64,000 nucleotides of DNA from Dromiciops gliroides (GCF_019393635.1 NC_057861.1:743184732-743248731); one strand, 5' to 3'; positions 1 through 10,884 are shown, numbered from the stretch's first letter. Notes: generated by a model not told the origin, from the letters alone. Made by a program: numbers and translations.

Positions 1-1029
1 TTGCTGGATAGCTGATTCTAGGTAAACCATGCTGCTTTTAGATAGTGGCTATTAGACAATGCCGGGCAAGCTGTGTTCTTGCTGGACAGTGGCTGACAGA
101 GGAGTCCTGGCAGGCAACTCTGCCACAGGGCAGATATAGTCAGACTGTACTGCCATCAGGCTACCGCTGAGCTGAAGATTTGGTCAAATTTCTTGGCCAA
201 TGGTCTTTTCTCAGAATACTGAAGCTACTAGAAGATTTTGCTATGAACTATAATTGCTGTTCCTCTGGTGCCTTATCTGACCTTCAAAGCTCATACAGTT
301 ATAACCTATACCATTCTGTTTCTGATACTTGCTTAATATCAAGAAGAAAATAAATACAGAGAGAGCACCAAGTATTTACAGCCACACAGTGTCCAGATAT
401 GGAGAATAGGCAGGTGCTACTGTCTCTCCCCCAACCAGAGGCTTTTTAACATTTCTTCTCCCTTTTCACTCAAGAACTGCTGGGTGAAGGAGAAGGAGAG
501 AGAGAAAGAGAGGGGGGGCACTTGTCTATTCAGCCTTTGTATGCACTCTCAGTTCCAGTTCAACAGTCAGTCAAAAGGCTTTTTATCATAATAATCCAAC
601 AGGAGCCAGTCATAGGATACCTGTGCATGTCTGAATGAGGATAAGATAAGACCTTCCTTTTGCTATCTCCTCATCTCTACCTCCATCATACACTTCTATC
701 TGCAGACTCAGCTGGTCCCTGCATGGATAGGCAGATCCAGATCCCACTATGCATGCTCTAAGGGCTGGACCCTCCCTGGATGGTAGCCTACCACCATTAC
801 AATACATACATGGGTATCTGCTTTATCTGGACTGATATATTTGGAGGGGATATCAGTGCCCTTTGTTTGCTCTAGAACATAAAGTGAACAATATCTAGCA
901 TTCATAGATCTTTAAAATAAGCAATCTGTAGTATTGGGCAGAGCTGGTAGATTTGGAGTTTACACATGCTGCATTCCTTTCCAGGATATGGACTTGAGGC
1001 TGGGACTCACGGTAGTGTCAGCACCAGGA
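1..1029. other. non-coding stretch, no recognised element
   Basis: No exon, RNA gene or repeat family is recognised. Stop codons are frequent in all frames and the short open frames resemble nothing known. Base composition is ordinary, with a purine-rich patch near 490-520. Old, diverged repeats may be present. Confidence 0.4.
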
Positions 1030-1232
1030 ACTTTTGCCTCTCAATGAGATTCAGTTTCCTCACATACAACATGAGAGGGTTGGACTCAGTGACCTTTAAG
1101 AGTTTTTCCAACTCAAATATTCTATAGCTCTGTGACTTTAACCTCTTTGGGTCTTGGTATCCTCATTTCTAAAAGAAGGGGGTTGTGCTAGAGGGCCTTT
1201 GTAATCCCTTCCAACTCTGAGATTATATGACT
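1030..1232 (+). repeat. two MIR-type SINE 3' parts in tandem
   Basis: Two successive copies of the MIR core and 3' section occur: 'cagtttcctcacatacaacatg', then 'ggtatcctcatttctaaaa', each followed by the 'ccttccaactctgagattat' type ending. Both are old and diverged, and both lack the tRNA-like head. Confidence 0.7.
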
Positions 1233-1379
1233 GGCCAAGAGAAGAAATAAAACAATGAAAACAACATTCAAACCAATAACTGAAAAACCAGGAAGTGACA
1301 AATAGACTAAGATTAAAAGCAGTTGAACATTCGAGCCTCTCTTCCCTTTCTTTAATTGCATCAACTCTAATGGATTAAA

Positions 1380-1660
1380 AAAATCATCTCTATGAAGATG
1401 ACTCCAAAATCTACATAGACAATTGTAATGTCTTCTCTGAACTCCAATTGATCTTCTGGTTATCTCCAACTATATGTCCCACAAAAGTCTTGAACTCAAC
1501 AAGCTGAACTCACTAACTTCCCCTATTAATCTTACCTCTCCCTCAAAACTCTCTATTTCTAATGATGACAGTCCTTACCTTTTAACACTTCAAACTCAGC
1601 TCTTTTTTTTCTTTCTCAACTCATACATCTAATTGGATGCCACCTTCAAAAATGGTCCTC
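1380..1660 (+). repeat. L2 LINE, ORF2 C-terminal part (left piece)
   Basis: The run from 'tatgaagatgactccaaaat' through 'ccaactatatgtcccacaaa' matches the L2 stretch coding for the Y-A-D-D-S-Q-I-Y reverse-transcriptase motif and the following W-M-S segment. It is heavily mutated. The L2 continues at about 3790, after the HAL1 insertion, so this LINE is older than the HAL1. Confidence 0.75.
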
Positions 1661-3785
1661 TTTAAGATGGTGCATTAGGGACAACCACCCAACTGAACTC
1701 TCCCAACATCCCCCTCCAAAAAACTTTAAAATAATGCCTCAAATCAAATTTTGGAATGGTAGAGCCAAAAAATGTCAGGACGAGACATTTTTTCTGACCT
1801 GAGAAAACTTAGAAGGTTGACAGGAAAAGTCTGTGATACCAAGGTGGTGGACTGTCTGGATCCCATTTAGCACCAGCAGCAGCAACTTCAGGAGCTCTCA
1901 GCCCAGAGATGGGAAAGGGCTCTGACAATAGGTCAGAAAGAGGGGACCTTTTGCTGGCACTAGGTGCAACTGTGACATATTGGCAACTCTATTGACCATA
2001 TGTAGTTCTGGGTCATAGTTCCAGGGCAGAGAGGAGTGCTTATGGTCAGTCACAAGAGAGCAGGGACCCTGGTAATAGTTCCAAAGTCAAGAGGATCACT
2101 AGTACTTGTGGCTTCAGGTGACCAAGAACCCTTCCTGGATAAAGATAAGAGCACATACCAGGAGAATAGTGGCTATACCTCTCCCATGATTACAGTACCT
2201 TGGAAGCACCTATAATTTGCAGACCCCCCACGACTAGCTCTGAAATCAGCAACATGAAAAAGTCTGAAGCTTTTAATAGTGACTCCCCACTCACAGATGA
2301 GCAGGATCCAATGTTAGTATAAAGTTCAAAGTAAAAAAAAATAGACTAAAAATGAGCAAACAACAACCAAAAAAAGCTACAATGATAGCAAAGAAGACCA
2401 AGACATAAGCTCAGAAGAAGACAACAATGTGAAAACAGCTACAAAAAAAGCCTCATAGAAAAATGATAATTGGAATCAAACCCAATAAGAATTTCTGGAA
2501 GCATTAAGAGTGGTGGAGGAAAAAATGGGGAAAGAAGTGAAAGTGATTCAAAAAAATTATAAAAAGAGAGTTAACACCATGGCAAAAGACACAAAATTCT
2601 GAAGAAAATAACACCTTCAAAAGCAGAATTGGTCAAATGATAAAAGAGGCACAAAAATTCACTGAAGAATACCTTAAAGAGCAGAATTGACTAAATGGAA
2701 AAGGAGGTTTAAAAAAAAGCTCACTGAAGAAAATAATTCCTTAAATATTGGAATTGGGTAAGTGACACCAAAAACAATAAAGCAAAGTCAAAAGAATGAA
2801 AAAAATAGAAGAAAATGTGAAATATCTCACTGAAAAACTGACCTGGAAAATAGATTGAGGAGAGATAATTTAAGAATCATTGGACTATTTGAAAACCAAG
2901 ATCAAATAAAAAGCCTAGATGTCATATTTCAAGAAATTATTGAGGAAAACTACCCTGATATTTTAGATCCAGAGAGTAAAAATAGAAATTAAAAGAATCT
3001 ATCTGCTAAAAGAAATTCCAAAATGTATACTCCCAGGAACATTATAGACAAATTCCAAACCTTCCAAGTCAAAGAGAAATTACTTCAAGCAGCCCAAAAG
3101 AAAGAAGTCAGATATCATGGAGCCACAGTAAGGATCACAGATTTAACAGCTTCCACATTAAAGGACCAGAGGGGTCAGAATATGATATTCTGGAAGGCAA
3201 AGGATTATAACCAAGAGTCAACTACCCAGCAAAACTGGGTATAATCCTGTGGGGTGGGGTGGTGGGGCAGGAGGAGGAGAAAGGAACAGATATTCAATGA
3301 AATAGAAGATTTTCAGTCATTTGTGATGAAAAGACCAGAGCTGAATAGAAAATTTGAAATTCTACTACAAGATTCAAGAGAAACATAGAAAGGTAAACAT
3401 GAAAGTAATCATAAGGGACTCAATAAAGTTAAACTGTTTGCATTCCTGTATGGGAAGACAAATACATGTAACTCCTAAGCATTTTATCATTACTAGGGCA
3501 GTGAAAAAGAGTCTATATAGAAAGAGGGCATGCGTGTGAATTGATTATGTTGGAATGATCTCCAAAAAATGGAGGACTAAGAAAGGGGGATGCACGGGGA
3601 GAAGAGGCTCTTACATAAAAGAGGCAAGCTATAACATGGCTAACATGGAAGTGTTTCACATGTATAATTGATATTGCTTGCCTTCTTGGTGGGTGGAAAA
3701 GGGTGTGGGAGGGAGGGAGAGAATTTGGAACTCAAAATTTAAAAAGAAAAGAATATTAGAAATAAATAGTAATTTTTTAAAAGGA
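1661..3785 (+). mobile_element. HAL1-type (ORF1-only) L1-derived LINE
   Basis: The element starts with an L1-like 5' end ('aagatggtgcattaggg'), has A-rich ORF1 sequence, and ends with an L1-like 3' tail ('ggaactcaaaatttaaaaag') near 3780. At 3023-3244 an open stretch of 73 codons matches the C-terminal part of L1 ORF1p: T-P-R-N-I-I, then K-E-K-L-L-Q-A-A, then Y-H-G-A. No reverse-transcriptase (ORF2) sequence lies between ORF1 and the 3' tail. That is the definition of HAL1 (half-L1), a non-autonomous L1 derivative known from opossum and other mammals. ORF1 is broken by many stops and no intact protein is encoded. An L1 with an internal ORF2 deletion would look the same. Confidence 0.75.
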
Positions 3786-3935
3786 TTGTTCTCATTTTCT
3801 CTGATCTATTTCAGGAGGTCCTCATCACATCTCTCCTAGATTCTTGTTTCTGACTGTACCTGTCTCCCTCCTTTTCCCCCTTTCCAACCTATCTTTCCCA
3901 TAGCCAACATAATTCTGAAACCAATCTTGAGTTCT
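3786..3935 (+). repeat. L2 LINE (right piece)
   Basis: 'ggtcctcatcacatctctcc' matches the L2 segment just downstream of the part ending at 1660. Together the two pieces show that the HAL1 landed inside a pre-existing L2. Confidence 0.65.
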
Positions 3936-4009
3936 GGAACTGTATTATGAGCTCCCAGTTTATATCCCAGGGAGTGCTCAGCTACATTCCTTTCCAACTC
4001 TCAAATTGT

Positions 4010-4275
4010 GTGGAGCAGTAAGTACAGGGCTGGATGTAGAGTCAGAAAGACCTGGGTTCAAATCTCACCTGAAGTGCTTGCTTTGGCAGCACATATACTA
4101 AAATTGGAATGACACAGAGAAGATTAACATGGCCCCTGCGTAAGGATGACATGCAATTTCATGAAGCATTCAAATCTCACCTCAAACACTTGGAATCTGT
4201 TTGACTACCTCTTTGTGCCTCAGTTTCTTCATCTACAAAATGGAAGGAATGGACTCTCCCATCTCTGATTTCTAA
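4010..4275 (+). repeat. MIR-type SINE split by a U6 pseudogene
   Basis: The tRNA-like half ('agacctgggttcaaatctcacct', B-box region) lies before 4074. The core and 3' half ('cctcagtttcttcatctaca', 'aatggactctcccatctctg') follows from 4186. The two halves join cleanly once the inserted U6 and its duplicated target are removed. Confidence 0.85.
4074..4171 (+). pseudogene. U6 snRNA retropseudogene, tailless, 3'-truncated
   Basis: The sequence aligns to mammalian U6 snRNA positions 1-98 with no gaps: 'ggcagcacatatactaaaat', 'cagagaagatt', 'catggcccctgcg', 'aaggatgaca'. About ten substitutions are visible, mostly C-to-T or G-to-A. The last nine or so bases of U6, including the U-tract, are missing and there is no poly(A). 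A 17-bp target-site duplication (one mismatch, 'ttcaaatctcacct.aa') flanks it at 4057-4073 and 4169-4185. No upstream PSE or TATA box is present because the flank is MIR, so it should not be transcribed as a U6 gene. The missing tail fits the known class of tailless retropseudogenes made by the L1 machinery. Confidence 0.95.
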
Positions 4276-5330
4276 AATCTCTAAGGAGAAAAACTGCCCA
4301 TTCTCACTGTTGAGGCTAACTGTTTAGATAGCACTTATATCTCTGGCCAGAGAGGCAGAGCAGGTATGTAATTGACTTAGAAGGGAAAACCAACAACCAG
4401 CAACAAATTTCAGTGAGAAGTGTAACTCCTTTTCTCAGATAGGAGCCATTGTGTCTGCTGCAATATGTGGAGTCCTGGCAGATCTTTTCCTTTCGGTGCC
4501 TACATGGATGTTTGGAGATGTTGTGATATTAACCTTTTTTAAAAAGTGGTGTAGCCCCAAATAAATGGAGAACCACACACCTCAGGCTACATGAGAACCC
4601 TGTGCCTGGGTCTTGGTTTCAACCCCCCTCCCCACCCCCTTTCTCCTGCTGACAGACCTCCCTGAAATCCTGGGCTCTGTCAAATAAATGACATGACTCC
4701 TTTTATAAGTAGACCAGAAGTCTGCAGTGGCTAAGTTGGAGCTGATTGCCTATCTTATCTTAAGTCATCAGTCTCTCATTCAAGCTTTCACAAACAACTC
4801 TCAGTACTGGTCTTTGAGAGCTTGAGATTTGCAGCAAAGCTAGTGTGATTGGGTGCTGTCCAGAGCCGTTGTCTATCTGCTGCATGAAAGAACGAAATAT
4901 CGGCTATAATATAGACAAGGGGTTAGAATGTATCAGGAGATATTTGGCTATCTGTGTGTCATAGAAGAAGTACCTAACACAGACTTATTCCAGTGTGGAT
5001 TGGTATGCTAGAAAATTCAGTTGAGTCATTTATAAAGAATTAGTAATGTCAGGAAAAAAATGCTCCCCTAAATCAGACAACATCTGCTTTGGCGGCTTCC
5101 ATATTGGTAAAGCGAAAATCAGTTCCTCAGAATTCTTATAGTAGACAAGTTTTCTCTTTCCCCAATGCAAAGACTTTACCTTGACTTCACACAATCCAAG
5201 GTGAGACAAGGCAAATCTTAAAGCAAGCCTTAGGCTTAAGGTGAAATGGGATTTATTTATTATATTCTTTGTGGTCTGGCTTCTGAGACAAATAATGTGA
5301 CCAACAGTGACAGAACCAAGCACCGTGCTC
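4276..5330. other. non-coding stretch, no recognised element
   Basis: No coding exon or clear repeat is seen. A C-rich patch lies near 4621-4645. The AT/GC mix is average and nothing suggests an RNA gene. Confidence 0.35.
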
Positions 5331-5384
5331 TTTGAATTAATCTAGCCCCTCTGAGCATTTTGCCCAGGACACATCCTTCTCTAG

Positions 5385-6100
5385 CCATAAGCACAAAGAA
5401 GGTAAACCCCCGCTAGGCAATGGTACCTTTGCACTCCTGTCTTTCTTTTACTATGTGGAATTATTCAAATATCCCAATGGATCTGGGATCTTATCAATTT
5501 GGAGTGCCTGGAACAATGCATTTGTGCATCTCATGTGACTCTCTTCCATGTTCTCCCAAAAGTTCAACACAGGGGGATCTGTCCAATGTTCTGGAGGCCT
5601 TCCTTGACTTCTCCTGACATTGTTAGATACAAGTAGGGGACTCTGGGTATCTACATATCATCCACATGTGACCAGCCCATGTTCTCTTCCTATCATACAA
5701 TTCCTTGATGACATACTGTATTCCTATTCTCCATTGGAGTTCCTCATTGTTTAAATGTTGCAGCCTTTTCACACCCACTGTGTACCTCTCCATTGCCTTC
5801 TGTGTTGGTATTCAACTTTTTACATGCTGGATTAAGCTGCTTAAGCTTACTGGGACTTCTTTGCAAATTCAGTGCCTTCCTTTGGCAGTTTACTCCAATG
5901 AGTCTGTGATCTCACTGACATAGATTGTTCTCCAGCGATGTAGAAATACAACATATGCATGTGTGACTCTTGTCTTCCCATAAATTTACCCCAGACAGTC
6001 CACCTGAGGTGCTGAGATACTTCCCCAGTTCCTCTAAGCATCATGAAAGGCACATAGGATATCCATGAGTTATACCCCATCCGTTGTGACTGGTCCATCT
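5385..6100 (-). repeat. probable RTE-clade LINE 3' region
   Basis: Blocks such as 'catgtgactctcttccatg' and 'gtgtacctctccattgcctt' recur in diverged form near 19960-20090, 20430-20470 and 7220-7260. These are the places where RTE-derived sequence is inferred. No coding match is visible here, so the call rests on that internal similarity and is tentative. Confidence 0.4.
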
Positions 6101-6299
6101 TTTTTTTTTTTCAGTCGTTGATCTCTTGGAGTGACATCCTTTGTACCACTTATCCGTCATAATTTTTACCTTGTTTATTTTTTTTTTTTGGTCTTAACAT
6201 AGGTCTCAAAGCAAGCACCTATATCTGCTTAGTAAATATATAAATTAACAAAATCAAATTTAAATAGTTTTAATGCATTAAGAATCACAATATTATTTT

Positions 6300-6765
6300 A
6301 GTCATTCCCTCTAAGTTCCCATTAGAATTCTTGGTTCATTTTCATTTTCACTGTTCCTTGTATCATCAGAGTTAATGTGTACTCCATTCTTTTAGTCTGC
6401 TTTTTTTGCTTTGCATCATTTCATAAAGGTCTTTCCAGATTTCTTTGTATTCCTCATACTCATCCATCTTAATTTCATTATAGTATTCCATTACATTAAT
6501 GTACTATAATTTATTTAACCTTTTGTTGGACATTTAGGTCATTTCCAATATTTTTGCAATTATATATAATGCTGAGAAAAAAATCTTTGAACATAGAGCT
6601 CTTTTTTGTTTTTTGGAAAATACTTTCAGAGTACACTCTCAATGGAATTAGTGAGTCAAAGGGTATGATTAATTATATGACTTTTTCTGTGAATTGACTG
6701 ATCTCCAAAAATATCAGGTGAAATCTCTGTTCCACTAACAATGATGGAGGGTTCCCAGAGTATCA
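6300..6765 (-). repeat. L1 LINE 3' part (left piece)
   Basis: On the plus strand this reads as the reverse complement of the L1 ORF2 end and 3' UTR: 'tagtattccattacattaa', then 'gtgagtcaaagggtatga'. The same order of blocks occurs in the better-preserved L1 at 24410-25314. It is old, with many indels. Confidence 0.75.
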
Positions 6766-6936
6766 CATTCTCATAGATCTAAGGTTTGAAATCAGCTAGT
6801 TCATCCCTCTGATTTTACAGATGAAGAAATTGAGTCCTAGAGAAATGAAGTGACTTGGCTAAGGGTAGAAAGCAACAGCATCAAGATTCAAATTCAGGTT
6901 CAGCACGCCCTACCACAGCTTATCACCCATTTCTCC
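6766..6936 (-). repeat. MIR-type SINE inside L1
   Basis: 'gattttacagatgaagaaat' followed by 'gaagtgacttggctaagg' is the reverse complement of the MIR core. It separates two parts of an L1 that are otherwise contiguous. Confidence 0.75.
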
Positions 6937-6944
6937 ATAACCCC

Positions 6945-7140
6945 ACTAAACATCGAATTTTGTGGTTAATTTTGATTATTACTATTAGTTAATAATTTTT
7001 GCCAATCTGATGGACATAAAGTATCATCTCAAAGTTGTTTTAATTTACATTTATTTGGTTATGAAGGTAGTTGTTCATTTTAGGTGATGATGAACAATTT
7101 ACATTTCCTCTTTTGCACATTATCTGTTCATCTCTGACCA
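6945..7140 (-). repeat. L1 LINE 3' part (right piece)
   Basis: 'gccaatctgatggacataaa' and 'ctcaaagttgttttaattta' match the antisense of the L1 ORF2 C-terminal region, which also occurs at 25260-25310. Confidence 0.75.
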
Positions 7141-7437
7141 TTTATCTTCTGTGATGTGGGAGTCGCCATGGTCTCCAGGATAATTGTTTGAAATATGTCT
7201 CAGCTTCTTCACAAATGCCTTGTATCTCCCCATTGCCCTCTGTATGACCCCTCAACTTCATTTCTCCAGAATTGGTGACACTTGCTGATTGACTGACTGA
7301 CTGACCCAGAATCTAGGCGCCATTAAGAGAACTTTGCAATTTCCCAAAGGCAATCTAGCCTGCTGTTCCTCCCCTCTTTAGCTCTGGACCTAGCTCCTTG
7401 TGCATTTTCCATATCCATCCAAGATACTGACAAATGA
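7141..7437 (-). repeat. RTE-clade LINE remnant
   Basis: 'caatttcccaaaggcaatctagcct' corresponds to the block also present at 27672-27695. On the minus strand that block encodes an N-R-R-R-x-G-W-like motif of the RTE polymerase. The copy resumes at about 7581 after a MIR. A short (CTGA)n run lies at 7283-7305. Confidence 0.55.
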
Positions 7438-7580
7438 GCACCAAGACCACTCATTTGGCAGATAAGGAAACTGAGGTTCATTGAGGTTAAGTGACTTACC
7501 CGGGGATACACAACTGCAAAATATTTGAGTTGGTATTTGAACCCAGATCCTCTTGGCTTAGACTGACCACTATGCTGTAC
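7438..7580 (-). repeat. MIR-type SINE
   Basis: 'cagataaggaaactgaggtt' and 'gttaagtgacttacccgggg' give the reverse complement of the MIR core, followed by a degraded tRNA-like head. It interrupts the RTE copy. Confidence 0.75.
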
Positions 7581-7728
7581 TGTTTCTATAGGCTGTCCAT
7601 CAAAATGCAAGTGATTGTCTAGGCGCTAGGTAGGCTACACCCAGTTAGTTTTTCTTGCCAAATTCTTTTGAATGGTTATGGATCTAATTTAGGAGAGTGT
7701 CACATCCTAGTGCTACGCAATAAGTGTG
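7581..7728 (-). repeat. RTE-clade LINE remnant (continuation)
   Basis: 'ataggctgtccatcaaaatgc' and 'ggttatggatctaatttagg' match the sequence order of the RTE copy at 27785-27900. Confidence 0.55.
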
Positions 7729-7743
7729 GTACAGAGGATTTCT

Positions 7744-7900
7744 TTCTTTCTTTTTTTTTTTTTAGTGAGGCAATTGGGGTTAAGTGACTTGCCCAAGGTC
7801 ACACAGCTAGTAAGTGTTAAGTGTCTGAGGCTGGATTTGAACTCAGGTACTCCTGACTCCAGGGCCAGTGCTCTATCCACTGTGCCACCTAGCTGCCCCT
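7744..7900 (-). mobile_element. WSINE1-type CORE-SINE, subfamily A
   Basis: This is a full-length copy in reverse orientation: T-rich tail at the left, 'gtgaggcaattggggttaag', core, and tRNA-like head ending 'cacctagctgcccc'. A perfect 15-bp target-site duplication 'gtacagaggatttct' lies at 7729-7743 and 7901-7915, so the insertion is fairly young. The SINE is moved by LINE machinery and encodes no protein. Confidence 0.93.
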
Positions 7901-7917
7901 GTACAGAGGATTTCTAA

Positions 7918-8110
7918 TCATATGATCTTAGAGCTTGAAGGGATCTTGAGGCCACAGACTCCCTACTTCCCCCCTTCCCCTATTTCACAGATAGGGAAGC
8001 TAAGGCACAGAGGTTAAGTGACTTGCTTGCTGATGCACAGATAACAAGTGTCTGAGGGGATATGAATTCTGGTCTTCTGCCTCCAAGTCCAGTTCTTTCT
8101 GCTGCCTCTT
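7918..8110 (-). repeat. MIR-type SINE
   Basis: 'tatttcacagatagggaagc' and 'gaggttaagtgacttgcttg' are the MIR core in reverse orientation, with the tRNA-like part to the right. Confidence 0.75.
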
Positions 8111-8129
8111 CAAGAACGTGGCTCAGATC

Positions 8130-8255
8130 CCATCTCTGCTCCTCCATCCCTATGTGACCTTGGGCCAATAGTCTCTGGGCCTCAGTTTCCTCATCTGTAA
8201 AATAAGGAATTTGGACTCTATGGTCCCTTCTGGTTCTAGATCTGTGATGCTTTCT
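8130..8255 (+). repeat. MIR-type SINE core and 3' part
   Basis: 'gggcctcagtttcctcatct' and 'ggtcccttctggttctagat' mark the MIR core and ending in forward orientation. Confidence 0.8.
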
Positions 8256-8699
8256 GAAAGGCCATACCAGGGGCTGGGTTTGCAACAGTGAAAAATGTCA
8301 CAGTCCCTTCCTCTGAAGGCCTTTCAGTTTAATAGGGGGATGAGATGAATTCACAGACGAACTCAACCCAAGTTAGACTGAGAACACAGAGTGTTGAGAT
8401 CTAAGTGACAGGAGGGGGGAAGGGGGGAGGGAGATCCGTGAGCCAGGGAAATAAGGGAAAACTTCTGGAGCGGGTGGGGCCCTGGAGGCAGAGGAGGATT
8501 CTGGCATCTGCACAGGTACGCATCCCTCCTCATCCCCTGACCTGTGCTTCTTGCAAAGGTTTCCAGAAGGAATGGAGTCCCTTGTTCCCTCCTGTCTCTG
8601 AAATCTTAGGCTTAAAGGACCAGGGACCTTGCTGAACAGCCCTCCAGTGTCTTTGACATAAGAGCACCTTTGGCCATGATGGGGGAGAGGGTCATGGGA
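8256..8699. other. unique stretch, no gene recognised
   Basis: Overlapping open frames on both strands (8373-8705 minus, 8405-8635 plus) show no recognisable domain. The G-rich patch at 8409-8430 keeps frames open by composition. Confidence 0.35.
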
Positions 8700-8880
8700 T
8701 CCCAAGTCTAGAGCTGGAAGAGAATGGAGAGTGGATCTAGTCTAAGCTACTCATTTTACAGATTGGGAAACTGAGTCCTGGACGATGACCCAAATGACTT
8801 GATCAAGGGTCAGTTAGAAAGGGGGCTAAGATCTTGTCTCCAGATTTGATGCCCTATCCACAGCACCCTTTCCTAACCTT
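8700..8880 (-). repeat. MIR-type SINE
   Basis: 'ctcattttacagattgggaa' and 'aatgacttgatcaagggtca' match the MIR core reversed. It is diverged. Confidence 0.65.
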
Positions 8881-8966
8881 CCTTCACCAAAACAGCATCA
8901 ATACTTTGTGTCTTTGGGAGGTGGTATGGGGTAAATCCCTACTCCCTTAAATTCTAACAGGAGAGA

Positions 8967-9113
8967 GTCAGGGCAGCTAGGTAGCACAGTGGATAGAGAA
9001 CTGGCCCTAGATTTAGGAGGACCTGAGTTCAAATCCGGACCCAGACACTTAACACTTACTAGCTGTGTGTGACTTTGGGTGAGTCACTTAACCCCAATTG
9101 CCTCACCAAAAAA
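8967..9113 (+). mobile_element. WSINE1-type CORE-SINE, subfamily A-like
   Basis: Head 'gggcagctaggtagcacagt', core, 'aattgcctcacc' and an A-tail are all present. The 17-bp target-site duplication (one mismatch) is 'aattctaacaggagaga' at 8950-8966 and 'aattctaataggagaga' at 9114-9130. Confidence 0.93.
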
Positions 9114-9130
9114 AATTCTAATAGGAGAGA

Positions 9131-9545
9131 CAACAAGGACATATTTTACATCTATATCTCTAAATATAGACATATACACAGTAGAAATATAAAATCAATA
9201 CACAGAAACTTATACAAAGTAAGTAAATATAAGTGAGGAAGAAAGGGTACTACCCTTTATGGGGATCAGGAAAGATTTTATGCAGAAAATGGTGCCTGAG
9301 GGAGGGAAACTATGAAGCAGAGAGGTAAGAAGGGAATGAGTTCCAGGCTCAGAGGATGATCAATGCAAAGGCATGGAGATGGGAGATGCAGTATCATCAG
9401 TGAGGAACAGAGAGGGAGACAGTTTGGCTGGATTGCAGAGTCTGGGAGGAGGAATAACGTCCCAAGAGACTAGAGAGGTGGGCTGCTGTGTAGGACTTTA
9501 AAACCTAGACAGCAGATGGCATGGGAGGATGCCAGCCTCTTGGCA
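9131..9545 (-). repeat. L2 LINE 3' region
   Basis: 'ccaggctcagaggatgatca', 'gcaaaggcatggagatgggag' and 'tttggctggattgcagagtc' follow the order of the antisense L2 segment also seen at 29855-30620. Diverged. Confidence 0.6.
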
Positions 9546-9739
9546 CTGGGGAATTGGGTGCTCTCAGGTCCATTTCTCCTGAGTTTGTCTTGGTGGGACA
9601 GGGGTCTGTGTCAAAGCTGGTGAACTATCTCCAGGTCTCCATATTCCCCGCCCCTCCTCCCCCCCAGCAACTTTCTGCTGGAGCCCAATTTGCTCCTTTG
9701 TTCATTCGCCCTGTACAGGGGAGAAGAGGCCCCTGAGCA

Positions 9740-9960
9740 GAGAAAGCCCAGGAGTCATTTAACAGTACACCTAATCCTTTGTTATTGTTTGGCTCGAGGA
9801 GGATACAAAACCCCAGCTTCCCCAGTCTTCACATGGAACTCAATTACGTGAATTAAATGAGTCGATACTGCAAGGCAGTGGCTTCAGAAGCCTCCTGTAG
9901 TTTCCCCCCATTGAGAACCAAGGAGTGTCTCAAATGCTGTGCATTTGGTTGAAGGTTAGA
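9740..9960. other. repeat-free block, possible regulatory element
   Basis: No repeat family is recognised. It contains SOX-like 'cctttgttattgttt' and homeodomain-like 'caattacgtgaattaaatga', with CpG-bearing sequence around them. The regulatory role is inference from motif content only. Confidence 0.3.
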
Positions 9961-10037
9961 ATGTGCTTTATTGTCTCAGGTTCATTGATAAACTCTTTCT
10001 GAGAGATCTACAGAAGAAATTTCTAAATAAAAATACC

Positions 10038-10165
10038 AATTCAAATCCTTCCTCAGACATTTAATAGCTGGGTGACCCTGCGTATGTCACTAACTGCGCC
10101 TCACTTTCCTCATTGATAAAAGGAAGGGCTCTTCCAGCTCCAAATAAATGATTTTGCCTTTATAT
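10038..10165 (+). repeat. MIR-type SINE
   Basis: 'caaatccttcctcagacatt', 'tagctgggtgaccctgcgta' and 'gggctcttccagctcc' follow the MIR order. Confidence 0.75.
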
Positions 10166-10434
10166 AATTCTATATTGTAAGGTCAGTGTAGTGTTCAGAT
10201 ATGCACCCTGTCCTTGGGCCAGAGTGGGAGAGAGTGGAAGAAATTGGAGAGAGCAAAAAGCTAGGGGTCAGGCGAGGAAGGGAGGGGTGTTGGTGTTTCT
10301 GCTCTTACCTCCCACATCCCAACGCAGGTGAAATCTCAGCTGCCTCACAGCTCTGCCCCCCCCCCCCAGTGTCTTCCATTCTGCTCAATTCCCTGACCAC
10401 TCTGTAATGGCCAACACTGCAGTACTAAGACATT

Positions 10435-10880
10435 ATTCAGAAGACAACTATAGTATAGTGAGAAAATGTAATGGGTCTGAAGACAGGAGACCTAAATTTG
10501 AATCTTGACACTTGGAAGTTTGTGTACAGGGCAGCTGGATGGTGCAGTGGATAAAGCACTGGCCCTGGATTCAGGAGGACCTGAGTTCAAATCTGGCCTC
10601 AGACACTTGACACTTAACTAGCTGTGTGACCCTGGGCAAGTCACTTAACCCTCATTGCCCTGCAAAACAAACAAACAAACAACAACAAAAAAAAAACAAA
10701 AACAGAAGTTTGTGTAGCCTTGGGAAAGTCACTCAAATTTTCCAGCCTTAGTTTCCTCATATGTAAAACTGGTATCAGGATACCAATAGTACTGCCCTTC
10801 CATGGCTATCGGGAGGCCCAAATGAGATCATACGTGAACCTTAACTCATTCGATAAACATCAGCTATGATGATTAAGGAA
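10435..10880 (+). repeat. MIR-type SINE split by a CORE-SINE
   Basis: The left part is 10440-10526, ending in 'cacttggaagtttgtgta'. The right part resumes at 10717 with 'gccttgggaaagtcactcaa' and 'gtttcctcatatgtaaaact'. The younger SINE sits between them. Confidence 0.8.
10527..10704 (+). mobile_element. WSINE1-type CORE-SINE, subfamily B
   Basis: The subfamily-B bases are present: 'gtggataaagcactggccct', 'gattcaggaggacc', 'cttgacactt'. The tail is interrupted, (AAAC)n-like. The 12-bp target-site duplication 'gaagtttgtgta' lies at 10515-10526 and 10705-10716. Confidence 0.93.
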
Positions 10881-10884
10881 GCCG

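Noticed and set aside
4074-4171. Functional U6 gene
   Set aside because: Lacks the 3' end and U-tract, carries about ten substitutions and has no upstream PSE/TATA. The flank is a MIR.
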